A stretch of 64,000 nucleotides of DNA from [Clostridium] clostridioforme AGR2157 (GCF_000424325.1 NZ_AUJR01000023.1:18628-82627), one strand, 5' to 3'. Shown: positions 33,919-43,773, counted from the first letter of the stretch. Notes: generated by a model not told the origin, from the sequence alone. Numbers and translations are program-made.

Positions 33919-35481
33919 TTATTCTGCAAATTCAAATGGTTTGATCTGGCGAACCACATCCATAATTGTGCCGTCACGTGCTTCAATTATACCTACTACA
34001 CGGTCTGCAAACTGAACCTTTTCCGGTTCTCCGACAATAGAATATGCGATGTCGCGCAATTCTTCGATCGTCTTTAACGGAATACAATCTGCTGCCTTCA
34101 ACGCTTCCAGAAGGTCCGGTCTGCGCGGATTAACAGCCACACCATAATCTGTAACCACAATATCAATGCTTTCTCCCGGTGTTGTAACAGTGGTAACATC
34201 AGAACAGATTGCCGGGATTCTTCCCTGCAGAAGCGGAGCAAGTACAATCGTACATTTTGCTCCGGCAGCTGTATCCGGATGTCCTCCCTGTGCTCCTGTA
34301 ATGACACCGTCAGACCCTACTACTACATTACAGTTAAAGTTTACATCCACTTCCAGTGCCGCCAGAATTACATAATCCAGTTTATTAACAAAAGAACCTT
34401 TGTTGAACGGATTTGCATACGCTCCCGCACTGATTCTGAAATGATTCGGATTCTTCACATTTTTGATCGCATCCAGGTCGAAATCCTGTGTATCCAGCAG
34501 ACAGCGAACCATACCGCGTTCCAGAAGATCACACATAGGTTTTGTCAGACCGCCTACACCAAAGCCCATCTTGATTCCACGATCTTCCATTATTTTGGTA
34601 AGAGAAATCGTAGAAGCAATCGAAGCACCGCCTACACCTGTCTGATAGGAAAAACCATCTTTAAAATAAGGAGTATTGGCAACTACCTGTGTACAGTATT
34701 CCGCCATCAGAAGCTTTCTCTGATCTGTTGTCGGTTTTGCCGCTCCTGTTGCAATTTTTGCAGGGTCACCGATTTCATCAACAACACATACATAATCCAC
34801 TCTCTGCATCGGTATATGTGCCGGATAATTCGGAAACGGCACAAGACAGTCCGTAATCGCAACTACTTTATCTGCATGGTTTCCATCAACATGAGAATAA
34901 GAAAGAACACCACAGTCTGCTTTACCGCCGATACCACGACAGTTTCCATAATCGTCGCAGGTCGGTGTACCGATAAATGCAATATCAATGTGCGCTTCAC
35001 CTGTAATTACGGCTCTTACACGACCGCCATGAGAACGCATGATTGCAAGACCTTTCAGTTTTCCCTGTGAAATAGCTTCACCGATCGCACCACGCACACC
35101 TGATGATTCAATATTGGTAACCGTTCCGTCTTCAATCATCGGAACAAGCGGAGCGTGCGCTTTTCCAAGAGAGCTCGCACAAATAGTAATGTCTTTCAGT
35201 CCCATTTTATGAATTTCTTCCATTACCATATTTACAACTTTATCTCCATCTCTGAAATGATGATGGAAGCTGACTGTCATTCCATCATGTGCTCCACATT
35301 TTACAAGAACATCATGAATGGAATCTGCCAGTTTACTCTCGGTGTTATTCATAATCGGTTTTACATTAGAACCTACTTTTTTAAATTCCACACCATCTTT
35401 ATAATGATTGCCCTGGAATACTTCTTTTCCGGTAATTTTCAGAATTTGTTCCGGAATGTCTCTTCCTACTGCATTAATCAT
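33919..35481 (-). CDS. citF: Citrate lyase alpha subunit (citrate:acetyl-ACP transferase)
   Basis: This 520-residue CoA-transferase-like subunit exchanges the acetyl group on CitD for citrate. It shows SFHHHFRDGDKVVN, NIESSGVRGAIGEAIS, GIGGKADCGVLSYSHVDGNHADK and a CoA-transferase-type end (SIDIVVTDYGVAVNPRR). The start is the ATG at 35481 after AAGGAGGTG; an upstream extension of 25 codons overlaps citE. It directly follows citE. Confidence 0.95.
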   Translation of the reverse strand: MINAVGRDIPEQILKITGKEVFQGNHYKDGVEFKKVGSNVKPIMNNTESKLADSIHDVLVKCGAHDGMTVSFHHHFRDGDKVVNMVMEEIHKMGLKDITICASSLGKAHAPLVPMIEDGTVTNIESSGVRGAIGEAISQGKLKGLAIMRSHGGRVRAVITGEAHIDIAFIGTPTCDDYGNCRGIGGKADCGVLSYSHVDGNHADKVVAITDCLVPFPNYPAHIPMQRVDYVCVVDEIGDPAKIATGAAKPTTDQRKLLMAEYCTQVVANTPYFKDGFSYQTGVGGASIASTISLTKIMEDRGIKMGFGVGGLTKPMCDLLERGMVRCLLDTQDFDLDAIKNVKNPNHFRISAGAYANPFNKGSFVNKLDYVILAALEVDVNFNCNVVVGSDGVITGAQGGHPDTAAGAKCTIVLAPLLQGRIPAICSDVTTVTTPGESIDIVVTDYGVAVNPRRPDLLEALKAADCIPLKTIEELRDIAYSIVGEPEKVQFADRVVGIIEARDGTIMDVVRQIKPFEFAE

Positions 35482-35482
35482 T

Positions 35483-36385
35483 TTACTGCACCTCCTTATA
35501 CACGCCGGATGCCTTAGCCAGCTCCAGTGTACGTTTTGCACCATCATAAAATGCAATATCGATCATCTTGCCGTCTACGGTAAACACCCCGATGCCCTGT
35601 GCCTTCTTGGTTTCAATTTCATTAACAACCTTCTGTGCAAAGGTTATGTCTTTCTGAGATGGTGTAAAAATTTCATGTACAATATTGATCTGACGTGGAT
35701 TAATAATAGATTTTCCATCAAAGCCCATTAAGTGAATTCCTTCTACATCTTTACGGAAACCTTCCATATTATCCAGATCTGTGTAAACAGTGTCAAAGCA
35801 CTGTACGCCGGCAGCTCTCGCAGAAATCACCATCTGAGAACGGGCTCCCATCAGCTCAATTCCGGTACCTGTAATGTTGGTCTGAAGATCTTTTGTATAA
35901 TCTCCGCCGGAAAGCGCAATACCAAACAATCTTTCAGAAGCAGTACAGATATCATAGGATTTCAGAACACCTTTTGCGGATTCAATAGCAGCCATGATCA
36001 AAACGCTTCCTTCCGGACGATCAAATTCCTTTTCAGCGGCTACAATCGCCTTTTCCACTGCTGCCACATCTTCCGGACATTCAGTTTTCGGAATACGAAT
36101 GGAATCACAGCCACCTGCCACTGCACAGCGGATATCCTCTCTCCAGAGTTCTGTATCGAGACCGTTAATACGGACAACTCTTTCACATCCATGATAGTCC
36201 AGTGTTTTCAGCGCATGGTACAGGGAAAATCTTGCTGCGTCTTTCTGATTTTCTGCTACTGCATCTTCCAGATCCAGCATAATGGAATCCGGTTTATAAA
36301 TATACGGGTCTTTAATCAGACCTGGTTTCTGAGCATTTAAGAACATCATGGTTCTTCTCAGACGTTTTTTATTTGGACAATTCAT
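35483..36385 (-). CDS. citE: Citrate lyase beta subunit (citryl-ACP lyase)
   Basis: This 300-residue TIM-barrel lyase splits citryl-ACP into acetyl-ACP and oxaloacetate. It begins RLRRTMMFLNAQKPGLIKD, with SIMLDLEDAV (metal ligands), RINGLDTE and ALSGGDYTKDLQ. GGGGAGGTG selects the ATG at 36385, which overlaps the citD stop by four bases. Coupled translation with citD and citF fits a fixed subunit ratio. Confidence 0.95.
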   Translation of the reverse strand: MNCPNKKRLRRTMMFLNAQKPGLIKDPYIYKPDSIMLDLEDAVAENQKDAARFSLYHALKTLDYHGCERVVRINGLDTELWREDIRCAVAGGCDSIRIPKTECPEDVAAVEKAIVAAEKEFDRPEGSVLIMAAIESAKGVLKSYDICTASERLFGIALSGGDYTKDLQTNITGTGIELMGARSQMVISARAAGVQCFDTVYTDLDNMEGFRKDVEGIHLMGFDGKSIINPRQINIVHEIFTPSQKDITFAQKVVNEIETKKAQGIGVFTVDGKMIDIAFYDGAKRTLELAKASGVYKEVQ

Positions 36386-36681
36386 CTGATCGCACCTCCC
36401 CATGGCAAATCCTTAAACTGCTGCATAGAACGATATACAGCACCCTCAATACGGGCTTTGATGGTACAGTCTAATGCACCCTTGTCCACAATTTTGATTT
36501 TCACACTGTCAATATCAAGATTTTTTAATGTTTCCATTGTAACTTTTTTAATCTGATTTCCATACTGGTTCAGCACAGAACTTTCCAGTTCAAACTCGAT
36601 ACTGCCGTTTCCAGCCTCTACAGTAACCTGACAGTCACTGGATTCCAATGTTCCGGCTATTGCCGGCCTGATAATTTCCAT
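36382..36681 (-). CDS. citD: Citrate lyase acyl carrier protein (gamma subunit)
   Basis: This 99-residue carrier has the attachment Ser near residue 14-15 in IAGTLESSDCQV. It holds the phosphoribosyl-dephospho-CoA group installed by CitXG. AAAGGAGA precedes the ATG. First of the three lyase subunit genes and close behind the carrier gene (17 bases). Confidence 0.93.
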   Translation of the reverse strand: MEIIRPAIAGTLESSDCQVTVEAGNGSIEFELESSVLNQYGNQIKKVTMETLKNLDIDSVKIKIVDKGALDCTIKARIEGAVYRSMQQFKDLPWGGAIR

Positions 36682-36698
36682 GATAAAATCTCCTTTTC

Positions 36699-37964
36699 TT
36701 AATAAAACAGTCCGCCCAGATTAAAGAGGCCAAGAGCTGATAAAACAACATTCAGCAATACGTTTCCAACTGAAAGAAGAAACAGCTGTTTAAACATTTT
36801 GTTCAGCTCGTCATTTGTTGTTTCTTTTGCTGCAGAATAGGAAGACATGATAATCGCACCGCCTGTTGATAATGGGCTGATTGCTGCTGCAAAGGAAGTC
36901 GCTACAATTGCGGAAATCAATTCCACATAGTTTACACTGCCTGCAAAAGAGGCTGCTACATCTGCTGCGATCGGGAACAATGCCGGCATAACCACACCTG
37001 TTGTAGAACTTACCCAGGATAAAATACCGGAAGTTGCAGAAAGGATCGGAGTTGCTGTTTTTTCATTCATCATTCCTGTCAGGAAATTTGAAATCAGTTC
37101 GATACCGCCAAGTGTGTTGATTACATTGATCAGTGTACCTACGCCACAGATAAATACCAGTGTTCCCCATGGAATGCTCTTAATGGCTTTCTTTTCATCT
37201 GCACATCCCAGAAGAATCAGTACTGCAGCTACAACAAAGGCAAAAAGACCTGTATCTAATTTAAATCCGATACAGCAAACTACCATAACAATAATGCCGA
37301 TAATGGTATATCTCTGTTCACGATTAAATTTAGGAATTTCAGAAAGCTTCAGAGGGTTGTCTGCTTTTACTTTATAACCTTTAAATGCCACATATAAAAT
37401 CAAAGTAAAGATAAAACCGGAAATCAGTGTACTCAGAAACAGGTGCAGGCCAAATCCGGAATATCCTAACGGATCAGAAAGACTTTTTGCAAGAACACCA
37501 GTCAAAGACAACGGTGATGCACATCCTGCATTCGCACCCAGTTTTGCATACAACGCAGTAGCAATTGGATTGATTTTCATTTCAAATGCAAGATACATTG
37601 CAAATGTAGTCATTAGGATTCCGGCTGCAATATGTCCCGGTCCGATTGCGGAAATAAAAGCGGACAGTACAAACATAAGGATTGGAATCAATACGGTTTT
37701 TTTTCCTACAAGTGCTACAATTTTCTTTGAAAACAGTTCCAGCGTTCCATTATTCGACGCCATACCAAACAAAAAGGTGACACCAACAAGTGTTACAAAC
37801 ATAGAACTGCTGAAACCATTAGAGATTTCTTTTGCACTCATATCACCTATGGTACCTAAAATAAATGCTACCCCTAAAGAAAGAAAACCCAGATTAACTT
37901 TTTTAATAAATCCAATAGCAACAACCATCACCAATACGATCAAACTAATAATTGCAAGATTCAT
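36699..37964 (-). CDS. MatC/DASS-like dicarboxylate or tricarboxylate carrier
   Basis: This 421-residue membrane protein has about 11-12 hydrophobic helices. The N-terminus resembles the MatC N-terminal domain (NLGFLSLGVAFILGTIG); conserved stretches include GPGHIAAGILMTTFAMYLA and SSTTGVVMPALFPIA. By position between the isomerase and citrate lyase genes it should bring in the substrate of the pathway. It differs from CitT/CitS families in sequence, so the ligand may be something other than citrate. E. coli pairs a carrier (YbhI) with PrpF-like YbhH and hydratase YbhJ in the same way. Confidence 0.82.
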   Translation of the reverse strand: MNLAIISLIVLVMVVAIGFIKKVNLGFLSLGVAFILGTIGDMSAKEISNGFSSSMFVTLVGVTFLFGMASNNGTLELFSKKIVALVGKKTVLIPILMFVLSAFISAIGPGHIAAGILMTTFAMYLAFEMKINPIATALYAKLGANAGCASPLSLTGVLAKSLSDPLGYSGFGLHLFLSTLISGFIFTLILYVAFKGYKVKADNPLKLSEIPKFNREQRYTIIGIIVMVVCCIGFKLDTGLFAFVVAAVLILLGCADEKKAIKSIPWGTLVFICGVGTLINVINTLGGIELISNFLTGMMNEKTATPILSATSGILSWVSSTTGVVMPALFPIAADVAASFAGSVNYVELISAIVATSFAAAISPLSTGGAIIMSSYSAAKETTNDELNKMFKQLFLLSVGNVLLNVVLSALGLFNLGGLFY

Positions 37965-37976
37965 GATGAACTCCCC

Positions 37977-39128
37977 CTATTTAATATGTGCGGTTCCGTC
38001 CATCAGCAGGTTTGCTGTACGGAATCCAAATGTATCTGCTACAACCGGCTCTGCGCCGTTTTCCTCATAATCTACGCCACACTCCAGAACACCGCTGGGA
38101 TGTCCGATACGGATAAACTGTGTATCCACATTTTCAGAAAGCACCTGATTAACAACACTTCCCGGAACAACCGCAGCAGCTGCTGTACACATGGCCCCCG
38201 TCATGGCATAGCTTGGATGTGCTTTCTGCATAGACATCATTCGTGAAAGCAGATCAACGTTTTCTTTGGAAATAGAAACACCCTCTGCTGTCACATAATC
38301 TGCTGCCTCAGCAACAAATGTCATTTTCGGAATCCCTGGAGTTTCCCAGGCGGAACGGGTGTAATCTTCAATCAGACCAATCATCACAGCTGCAAGTCCT
38401 CTTACTGTTTCCAGTAAAGCAAGCTTATCCGCATCTGCATTTACTTCTTCCGGAAGTTCAAGACCTGTCATCCCCAGATCCTTCGCTTTTACAAATACAA
38501 GCGGATTGGCTGCATCTACGATTGATACCTCTACTTTTCCAAAATTGGGAACCTCCAGAATATCCACTACATTTCCTGTGGGAAGAAGTCCGTTTCCAAG
38601 AGTTCCTGCCGGTTCAACAAACTTCAGTTTGATCGGAGCCGCTGTGCCCGGAACACCGGCAATGGCAAAATCACCATCATACACCACACTGCCTTTTTCT
38701 GTCTGAACATCTGCAATAATGACTTTATTGGTATTTGTGTTAAAAATTCTTACCGGAGTTGTTCCCTCTTTTGTCTGAATAAGACCTTTTTCAATGGCAA
38801 ATGGTCCCACACCGGAAGAAATATTTCCACAGTTTCCTTTATAACTTACCAGGTCCTTATCTACCGAAACCTGTGCAAATGTGTAATCCACATCCGCATC
38901 CTCTCTTGAGGATTTTTTTACAATTGCAACTTTGCTGGTAACGGACTGCGCACCGCCAAGTCCGTCAATCTGTTTTTTATCAGGGCTTCCCATCATGCTA
39001 AGAAGCAGGGAATCCCATTGGCTCTTATCTTCCGGAAGGTCTTCTTCCAGAAGGTAAACACCTTTACTTGTTCCTCCGCGAATAATCATAGCCGGAAGAA
39101 GGAATCTGTTTTTATCTTCATTGTACAT
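37977..39128 (-). CDS. PrpF-family isomerase (aconitate/methylitaconate type)
   Basis: This 383-residue protein has the diaminopimelate-epimerase-like double fold of the PrpF/DUF453 family. Signatures are MIIRGGTSKGVYLLEEDLP, DGLGGAQSVTSKVAIV, CGNISSGVGPFAIE and an HPSYAMTGAMCTAAAA segment with a Cys. Characterised members move double bonds in 2-methylaconitate, methylitaconate, aconitate or oxalomesaconate. Beside an aconitase and citrate lyase, cis/trans-aconitate isomerisation is the most sensible role (inference). GGGAGGGAAG precedes the ATG; 18 bases separate it from the hydratase gene. Confidence 0.88.
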   Translation of the reverse strand: MYNEDKNRFLLPAMIIRGGTSKGVYLLEEDLPEDKSQWDSLLLSMMGSPDKKQIDGLGGAQSVTSKVAIVKKSSREDADVDYTFAQVSVDKDLVSYKGNCGNISSGVGPFAIEKGLIQTKEGTTPVRIFNTNTNKVIIADVQTEKGSVVYDGDFAIAGVPGTAAPIKLKFVEPAGTLGNGLLPTGNVVDILEVPNFGKVEVSIVDAANPLVFVKAKDLGMTGLELPEEVNADADKLALLETVRGLAAVMIGLIEDYTRSAWETPGIPKMTFVAEAADYVTAEGVSISKENVDLLSRMMSMQKAHPSYAMTGAMCTAAAAVVPGSVVNQVLSENVDTQFIRIGHPSGVLECGVDYEENGAEPVVADTFGFRTANLLMDGTAHIK

Positions 39129-39146
39129 TTTTCTTCCCTCCCATGT

Positions 39147-41414
39147 CTATGCTTTATGAGCTTTGTTATAATTGATCAGAGAACCACATTGAATGATTTC
39201 TTTTTCTTCATCTGTCAAAGGTGCAATTGCAAGGGAAAGCTTCTTTATTTCTTTTCCGATTACATATGCCGGAATATCACTCATGTCACCATCCAGTGCT
39301 TTTTTAATATCCGGGACAAAGATATAATCGTCGTCTTCAAAGTCAGGATTTCCATTCATGATAAACGGAATCATGCCCCAGTTGATCAGATTGGAACGAT
39401 ATCTTTTAGTTGCATATTCCACGGTAATATTTGCTCCGCCAAGAAGAACTCTCTGACAGGAAGCAGCCTGTTCTCTGGCACTTCCATCGCCAGGCTTTAC
39501 AGCATAAATCGTACTGGAAAGATCAATTTTTTCTTCCTGAATTTCTTCAAATCCGGAAATATTTCGAATCCTGGAAATAATATCTGCAACTTCTGCCGGA
39601 CAATTTCCTGCTTTTCTTGCCTTTTCATTTTCCATTACCGCTTTTGCTTTTCCCACATATTCCGGAACACGGCGACTGAGTGTAAATTCTGCAAGTCCCA
39701 TCGGATTGGAACGGAAAGAACCTGTTTCACCGGAAGGGATCAATTCATCCGTAGTAGTAACCGGATCTGTAATATATGCACATACTTTCAGAAGCATATG
39801 GTCGTTTAATTCCGGAAGTTCCGGCCAGTCTTTAATGTTCGGTCCACAGATAACGGTTTCTTCTGAACACCCTTTGCCCACACCCTGGAACACACGATGC
39901 TGATATGCTTTTGGATCATAACGATATTCCGGACATTCAAACTCATAACCAGCTTCATCCGCTGCCATAATCCGTCCTCCATTTGCTGAAGAAACTGCAA
40001 TGGAACGTGCATCCATCAATGCAACACTTGCCAGCTGTCCATTACCTGGTTTAGAACCTTCTCTGTTCGGGAAATTTCTGGTGGTATGTCTGATAGAAAG
40101 TCCGTTATGTGCTGGTGTATCACCTGCTCCAAAGCATGGGCCACAGAATGCTGTCCGAATGGTTGCTCCTGCTTCAATCAGATCCGCCAGTGCTCCATTT
40201 CGTGTCAATTCCAGCATAACGGCCTGACTGCTTGGATAAATTCCAAGTGCATATTCATCCGTTCCGGTACTCTTGCCTTTCAGAATATGTGCCGCTTCCA
40301 TAATGTTGCTGTATGTACCTCCGGCACATCCTGCAATAGTTCCCTGATCAGCATAAAGCGCTCCGTTTCGCACCTTATCTCTGAGATTCAGCCGCAGGTT
40401 CGGATTTTTAATCAGTTTAGAAGCATATTCTTCAACTTCATGAAGAATATCATCCATATTTTCATTTAATTCACGTATTTCATACCCATTTGACGGATGG
40501 AAGGGAAGAGCGATCATGCTGTGAATAGTGGATAGGTCTATGTAAATACATCCGTCGTAATGGGCAGTTTGTGCCGGATCAAGCTGTCTGTAATCTTCCG
40601 GGCGGCCATGTTTGTCCAGATACGCTTTTGTATCTTCATCCGTGCGCCAGATACTGGATAAACAGGTTGTTTCCGTTGTCATAACATCGATACCGTTACG
40701 ATAATCTGTTGACATGGAAGAAACTCCAGGTCCTACAAATTCCATAACTTTATTTTTTACATAGCCGTTTTTAAATACGGCACTTACAACGGCAATTGCA
40801 ATATCCTGGGGTCCGATACCCGGATTTGGTTTTCCATCCAGATACACGGCGATAACTTCCGGATATTCTGCATCCCAGGTCTGTTCCAACAGCTGCTTAA
40901 CCAGCTCACCGCCGCCTTCACCGACTGCCATCGTTCCCAGTGCACCATAGCGAGTGTGACTGTCCGAACCAAGAATCATTTTTCCGCATCCAGCCATGCT
41001 TTCACGCATGTACTGATGAATAACCCCCATATGCGGCGGCAGATAAATTCCACCATATTTTTTACATGCAGAAAGACCGAATAAGTGGTCATCCTCATTA
41101 ATTGTTCCTCCAACTGCACAAAGACTGTTATGACAGCAGGTCAGTACATATGGAAGCGGGAATTTTTCAAGACCGGAAGCTTTCGCTGTCTGTATAATTC
41201 CCACATAAGTCAGGTCATGACTGGTTATAGAATCAAATTTGATTTTTAACTGTTCTTCATTTCCACTGACGTTATGAGCCTGTAAGATACTGTAAGAAAT
41301 AGTTCCTTTATGAGCATCTTCTTTTTTTCTCATCAATTCAGGAGCTGCCTGAGATTCCGGAACCAATGTATTGCCGTTCAAAAGATAGACGCCTTCATCA
41401 TAAAGCTTAATCAT
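39147..41414 (-). CDS. Aconitase-superfamily hydratase, YbhJ-like
   Basis: This 755-residue Fe-S hydratase is close in length to E. coli YbhJ. The [4Fe-4S] ligands are visible as Cys in [12 protein letters not shown] and the pair in FCGPCFGAG; substrate residues are in [22 protein letters not shown] and [17 protein letters not shown]-terminal swivelling domain ([23 protein letters not shown]) is present. It would hydrate cis-aconitate or a related acid, giving citrate for the lyase encoded downstream. AAAGGAG precedes the ATG. First gene of the leftward operon, behind the promoter at 41492-41520. Confidence 0.88.
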   Translation of the reverse strand: MIKLYDEGVYLLNGNTLVPESQAAPELMRKKEDAHKGTISYSILQAHNVSGNEEQLKIKFDSITSHDLTYVGIIQTAKASGLEKFPLPYVLTCCHNSLCAVGGTINEDDHLFGLSACKKYGGIYLPPHMGVIHQYMRESMAGCGKMILGSDSHTRYGALGTMAVGEGGGELVKQLLEQTWDAEYPEVIAVYLDGKPNPGIGPQDIAIAVVSAVFKNGYVKNKVMEFVGPGVSSMSTDYRNGIDVMTTETTCLSSIWRTDEDTKAYLDKHGRPEDYRQLDPAQTAHYDGCIYIDLSTIHSMIALPFHPSNGYEIRELNENMDDILHEVEEYASKLIKNPNLRLNLRDKVRNGALYADQGTIAGCAGGTYSNIMEAAHILKGKSTGTDEYALGIYPSSQAVMLELTRNGALADLIEAGATIRTAFCGPCFGAGDTPAHNGLSIRHTTRNFPNREGSKPGNGQLASVALMDARSIAVSSANGGRIMAADEAGYEFECPEYRYDPKAYQHRVFQGVGKGCSEETVICGPNIKDWPELPELNDHMLLKVCAYITDPVTTTDELIPSGETGSFRSNPMGLAEFTLSRRVPEYVGKAKAVMENEKARKAGNCPAEVADIISRIRNISGFEEIQEEKIDLSSTIYAVKPGDGSAREQAASCQRVLLGGANITVEYATKRYRSNLINWGMIPFIMNGNPDFEDDDYIFVPDIKKALDGDMSDIPAYVIGKEIKKLSLAIAPLTDEEKEIIQCGSLINYNKAHKA

Positions 41415-41491
41415 GGTTTTTCTCCTTTACTGTACGTTTATCCGGGAAGTGCACAATTCCCTGACTGCAAAGGTACCTTGCCTATGAATCC

Positions 41492-41520
41492 ATCATAACA
41501 AAACAATATTTGATAATCAA
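41492..41520 (-). promoter_or_regulatory. Promoter of the tricarboxylate/citrate lyase operon
   Basis: On the minus strand TTGATT (41520-41515) and TATGAT (41497-41492) are 17 bp apart. The -35 lies inside the palindrome at 41508-41522, so a regulator bound there would touch RNA polymerase. Confidence 0.6.
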
Positions 41521-41522
41521 AT
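41508..41522. promoter_or_regulatory. Palindromic operator in the hydratase-lysR intergenic region
   Basis: ATTTGATAATCAAAT is a 6-bp perfect dyad with a 3-bp centre and fits the LysR T-N11-A rule. It overlaps the -35 of the leftward promoter. Weaker dyads are at 41571-41582 (TGTTTACAAACA) and 41607-41619 (CACAAAAATTGTG). Beyond these, the 351-base gap is AT-rich without further recognised elements. Confidence 0.55.
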
Positions 41523-41716
41523 TCATAGTATTCATAAAAGTCATTCATTTTACTCATTTATTATGTGGAATGTTTACAAACATTTATCTATTTTTTATGT
41601 AAAACTCACAAAAATTGTGTTTTTATATCAGAATTCCTAAGTTTTTTTTATCCAAGTCCTGCGCTTTCACTAATATTCATATTTTTTATATTTTTCATTC
41701 ATAAAAGGAATATTTA

Positions 41717-41745
41717 TTGAATTCCGTTTTTAGGTATGTTATACT
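41717..41745 (+). promoter_or_regulatory. Promoter of the LysR-type gene
   Basis: TTGAAT (41717-41722), a 17 bp spacer and TATACT (41740-41745), 20 bases before the start codon. Confidence 0.65.
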
Positions 41746-41765
41746 TTTGAAAAGGAGGTTTTTCT

Positions 41766-42689
41766 ATGGAATTTCGGGAATTTCAATATGTCATCGCAAT
41801 TGCCAAATATCAGAATATAACAAAAGCTGCCGAATCTCTGTATATCGGACAGCCTACATTAAGCAAGTTTCTCAAAAATCTGGAAGACGAACTTGGCGTC
41901 AGCCTTTTTCGCAAAGCCGGTCATAAATATCACCTGACCTATGTCGGAGAACGATATCTGGAAAAAGCAGAGCAGATCCTGCAGTTAAAATCCGATCTGG
42001 ATGTGGAACTGGCTGATATCGTTAAAAGAAATGTAGGCGTATTACGTCTTGGTTTTCCCACCATGCGCTGTACCTATATGCTGCCAGCCATTCTTCCCGC
42101 ATTTCAGGAGATGTATCCCAATGTAAAAATCCAGATTGTGGAAGGACCTTCCGCTGAGCTTGACAAAAAACTGTTAAACATGGAAGTGGATCTTGCTTTT
42201 TATAACCAGCGTTTTGGAGACACCAATCCATTAATCCAGACAGAAATTCTCGGAGAAGAAGAACTTCTGATCTGTGTAAAAAAAGGCCACCCTATGGAAC
42301 GTTTTGCCCAGCCAAATCCTGCCAGCAAATATCCCAGACTTGATGTTCGCCTGCTGCAAAATGAAACCATTCTGCTAATGCTGAAAAATCAACGGACCCG
42401 CCAGATTATCGACCAGTATCTTCACCAGCAGGGCGTTGTTCTTGAAAATATCCTGCATACCAGCAACATTCCTGCAATCATGGAGCTTATTTCTGTTGGA
42501 TATGGTGTCAGCTTTTTATTTGAACCTCATATATTACATCATAATTTTAAAAATCCCATCTCATGCTTCAGCTTCGGAGAACCGCGGACTACCTCCGCAT
42601 TAGTCGTTGCAACCCGCAAAAACAGTTATCTCCCATCTTTTGCCAATGATTTTATTGAACTGGCCAAACGCCTTTATATCAATATATAG
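41766..42689 (+). CDS. LysR-type regulator of the tricarboxylate operon
   Basis: This 307-residue regulator has an N-terminal winged helix (FREFQYVIAIAKYQNITKAA..LYIGQPTLSKFLKNLE) and a two-lobed ligand domain from about residue 90. AAAAGGAGG precedes the ATG. It is transcribed away from the hydratase operon and shares the 351-base control region, the standard layout for a LysR activator of the neighbouring catabolic operon. The inducer is probably the pathway substrate. It has the same AT-rich composition as the operon, so it belongs to the same island. Confidence 0.9.
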   Translation: MEFREFQYVIAIAKYQNITKAAESLYIGQPTLSKFLKNLEDELGVSLFRKAGHKYHLTYVGERYLEKAEQILQLKSDLDVELADIVKRNVGVLRLGFPTMRCTYMLPAILPAFQEMYPNVKIQIVEGPSAELDKKLLNMEVDLAFYNQRFGDTNPLIQTEILGEEELLICVKKGHPMERFAQPNPASKYPRLDVRLLQNETILLMLKNQRTRQIIDQYLHQQGVVLENILHTSNIPAIMELISVGYGVSFLFEPHILHHNFKNPISCFSFGEPRTTSALVVATRKNSYLPSFANDFIELAKRLYINI

Positions 42690-42738
42690 CCTGCCGCCAA
42701 CAGTTTTCTAATTTTTAGCCGGCGCAGGGAATTAATGC

Positions 42739-42767
42739 TTGACAAATCCCTGCGGCGGTCATATAAT
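42739..42767 (+). promoter_or_regulatory. Promoter of cysK, embedded in a dyad
   Basis: Perfect TTGACA (42739-42744) and TATAAT (42762-42767) with a 17 bp spacer. GCAGGGA (upstream) and TCCCTGC (in the spacer) form an inverted repeat across the -35, and CCTAG is repeated at 42769 and 42778 just downstream. Both could be regulator sites. Confidence 0.7.
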
Positions 42768-42840
42768 CCTAGAAAACCTAGTGATTAACTATGAATAAAA
42801 AAGAAAGGCCCTGCACGCCTGTGAGGGAACGGTGGAAGCT

Positions 42841-43773
42841 ATGTCTAAGATTTATAAGGGAGCCATTGAACTGGTAGGCAACACCCCATTGGTAGAGGTG
42901 ACCAATATCGAGAAGAAGGAGCGGCTGAAAGCGCGTCTTCTGGTGAAGCTGGAATACTTCAATCCGGCCGGGAGCGTTAAGGACAGAGTTGGGAAAGCCA
43001 TGATTGAGGATGCGGAACGCACCGGCAGGCTGAAACCGGGTTCTGTCATCATTGAGCCCACGTCAGGCAATACAGGCATTGGCTTGGCTGCTGTGTCTGC
43101 GGTCAAGGGCTATAGGATGATACTGACCATGCCCGATACCATGAGCGTGGAGCGCCGCAATATACTGAAGGCATACGGGGCCGAAATAGTTCTGACACCC
43201 GGTGAGAAGGGAATGAGCGGGGCCATTCAAAAGGCGGAGGAGCTGGCAAGGGAGATACCGGACAGCTTCATTCCTGGGCAGTTTGATAATCCGGTGAACC
43301 CAAGGGCGCATATGGAGAGTACGGGGCCGGAAATCTGGCATGACACGGACGGGCAGGTAGATATATTTGTGGCGTCTGTGGGAACAGGAGGAACCCTTAC
43401 AGGTACCGGAACATATTTGAAGGAAAAGAATCCCCGCATCAAGGTTATAGCCGTGGAGCCATCCACATCACCGGTTCTTTCCGGAGGAAGCGCCGGCCCC
43501 CACAAGATTCAGGGAATCGGAGCCGGGTTCATTCCCAAGGTGTTGGACACCCATATATATGATGAAATAATAACCGTGGACAATGAGGCGCCCTTTGCCA
43601 CTGCGAAGATGCTGGCCAGGACAGAGGGACTTCTGACCGGAATTTCATCGGGAGCAGCCCTGTACGCAGCCATTGAGGTTGCCAGACGGCCTGAGAATGA
43701 GGGCAAGACCATTGTCGTGCTGCTTCCTGACAGCGGGGACAGGTATTATTCCACAGCGCTGTTTGTGGAGTAA
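42841..43773 (+). CDS. cysK: Cysteine synthase (O-acetylserine sulfhydrylase)
   Basis: This 310-residue PLP enzyme makes cysteine from O-acetylserine and sulfide. The PLP Lys lies in NPAGSVKDRVGKAM near residue 41, the substrate loop is TSGNTGIGLA, and the phosphate loop is VGTGGTLTGTG. The ATG at 42841 gives the usual SKIYKGAIELVGNTPLVE; an in-frame GTG nine bases earlier is less likely. It has its own strong promoter and host-like base composition, marking the right edge of the island. Confidence 0.94.
   Translation: MSKIYKGAIELVGNTPLVEVTNIEKKERLKARLLVKLEYFNPAGSVKDRVGKAMIEDAERTGRLKPGSVIIEPTSGNTGIGLAAVSAVKGYRMILTMPDTMSVERRNILKAYGAEIVLTPGEKGMSGAIQKAEELAREIPDSFIPGQFDNPVNPRAHMESTGPEIWHDTDGQVDIFVASVGTGGTLTGTGTYLKEKNPRIKVIAVEPSTSPVLSGGSAGPHKIQGIGAGFIPKVLDTHIYDEIITVDNEAPFATAKMLARTEGLLTGISSGAALYAAIEVARRPENEGKTIVVLLPDSGDRYYSTALFVE

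Noticed and set aside
34279..35070. 263-codon plus-strand frame opposite citF
   Set aside because: Antisense shadow in an AT-rich gene; composition is unlike a folded protein and citF is intact.
42791..42874. 27-codon frame overlapping the cysK start, with two Cys codons (possible leader peptide)
   Set aside because: No ribosome site and no terminator/antiterminator pairing beyond the promoter dyad was found.
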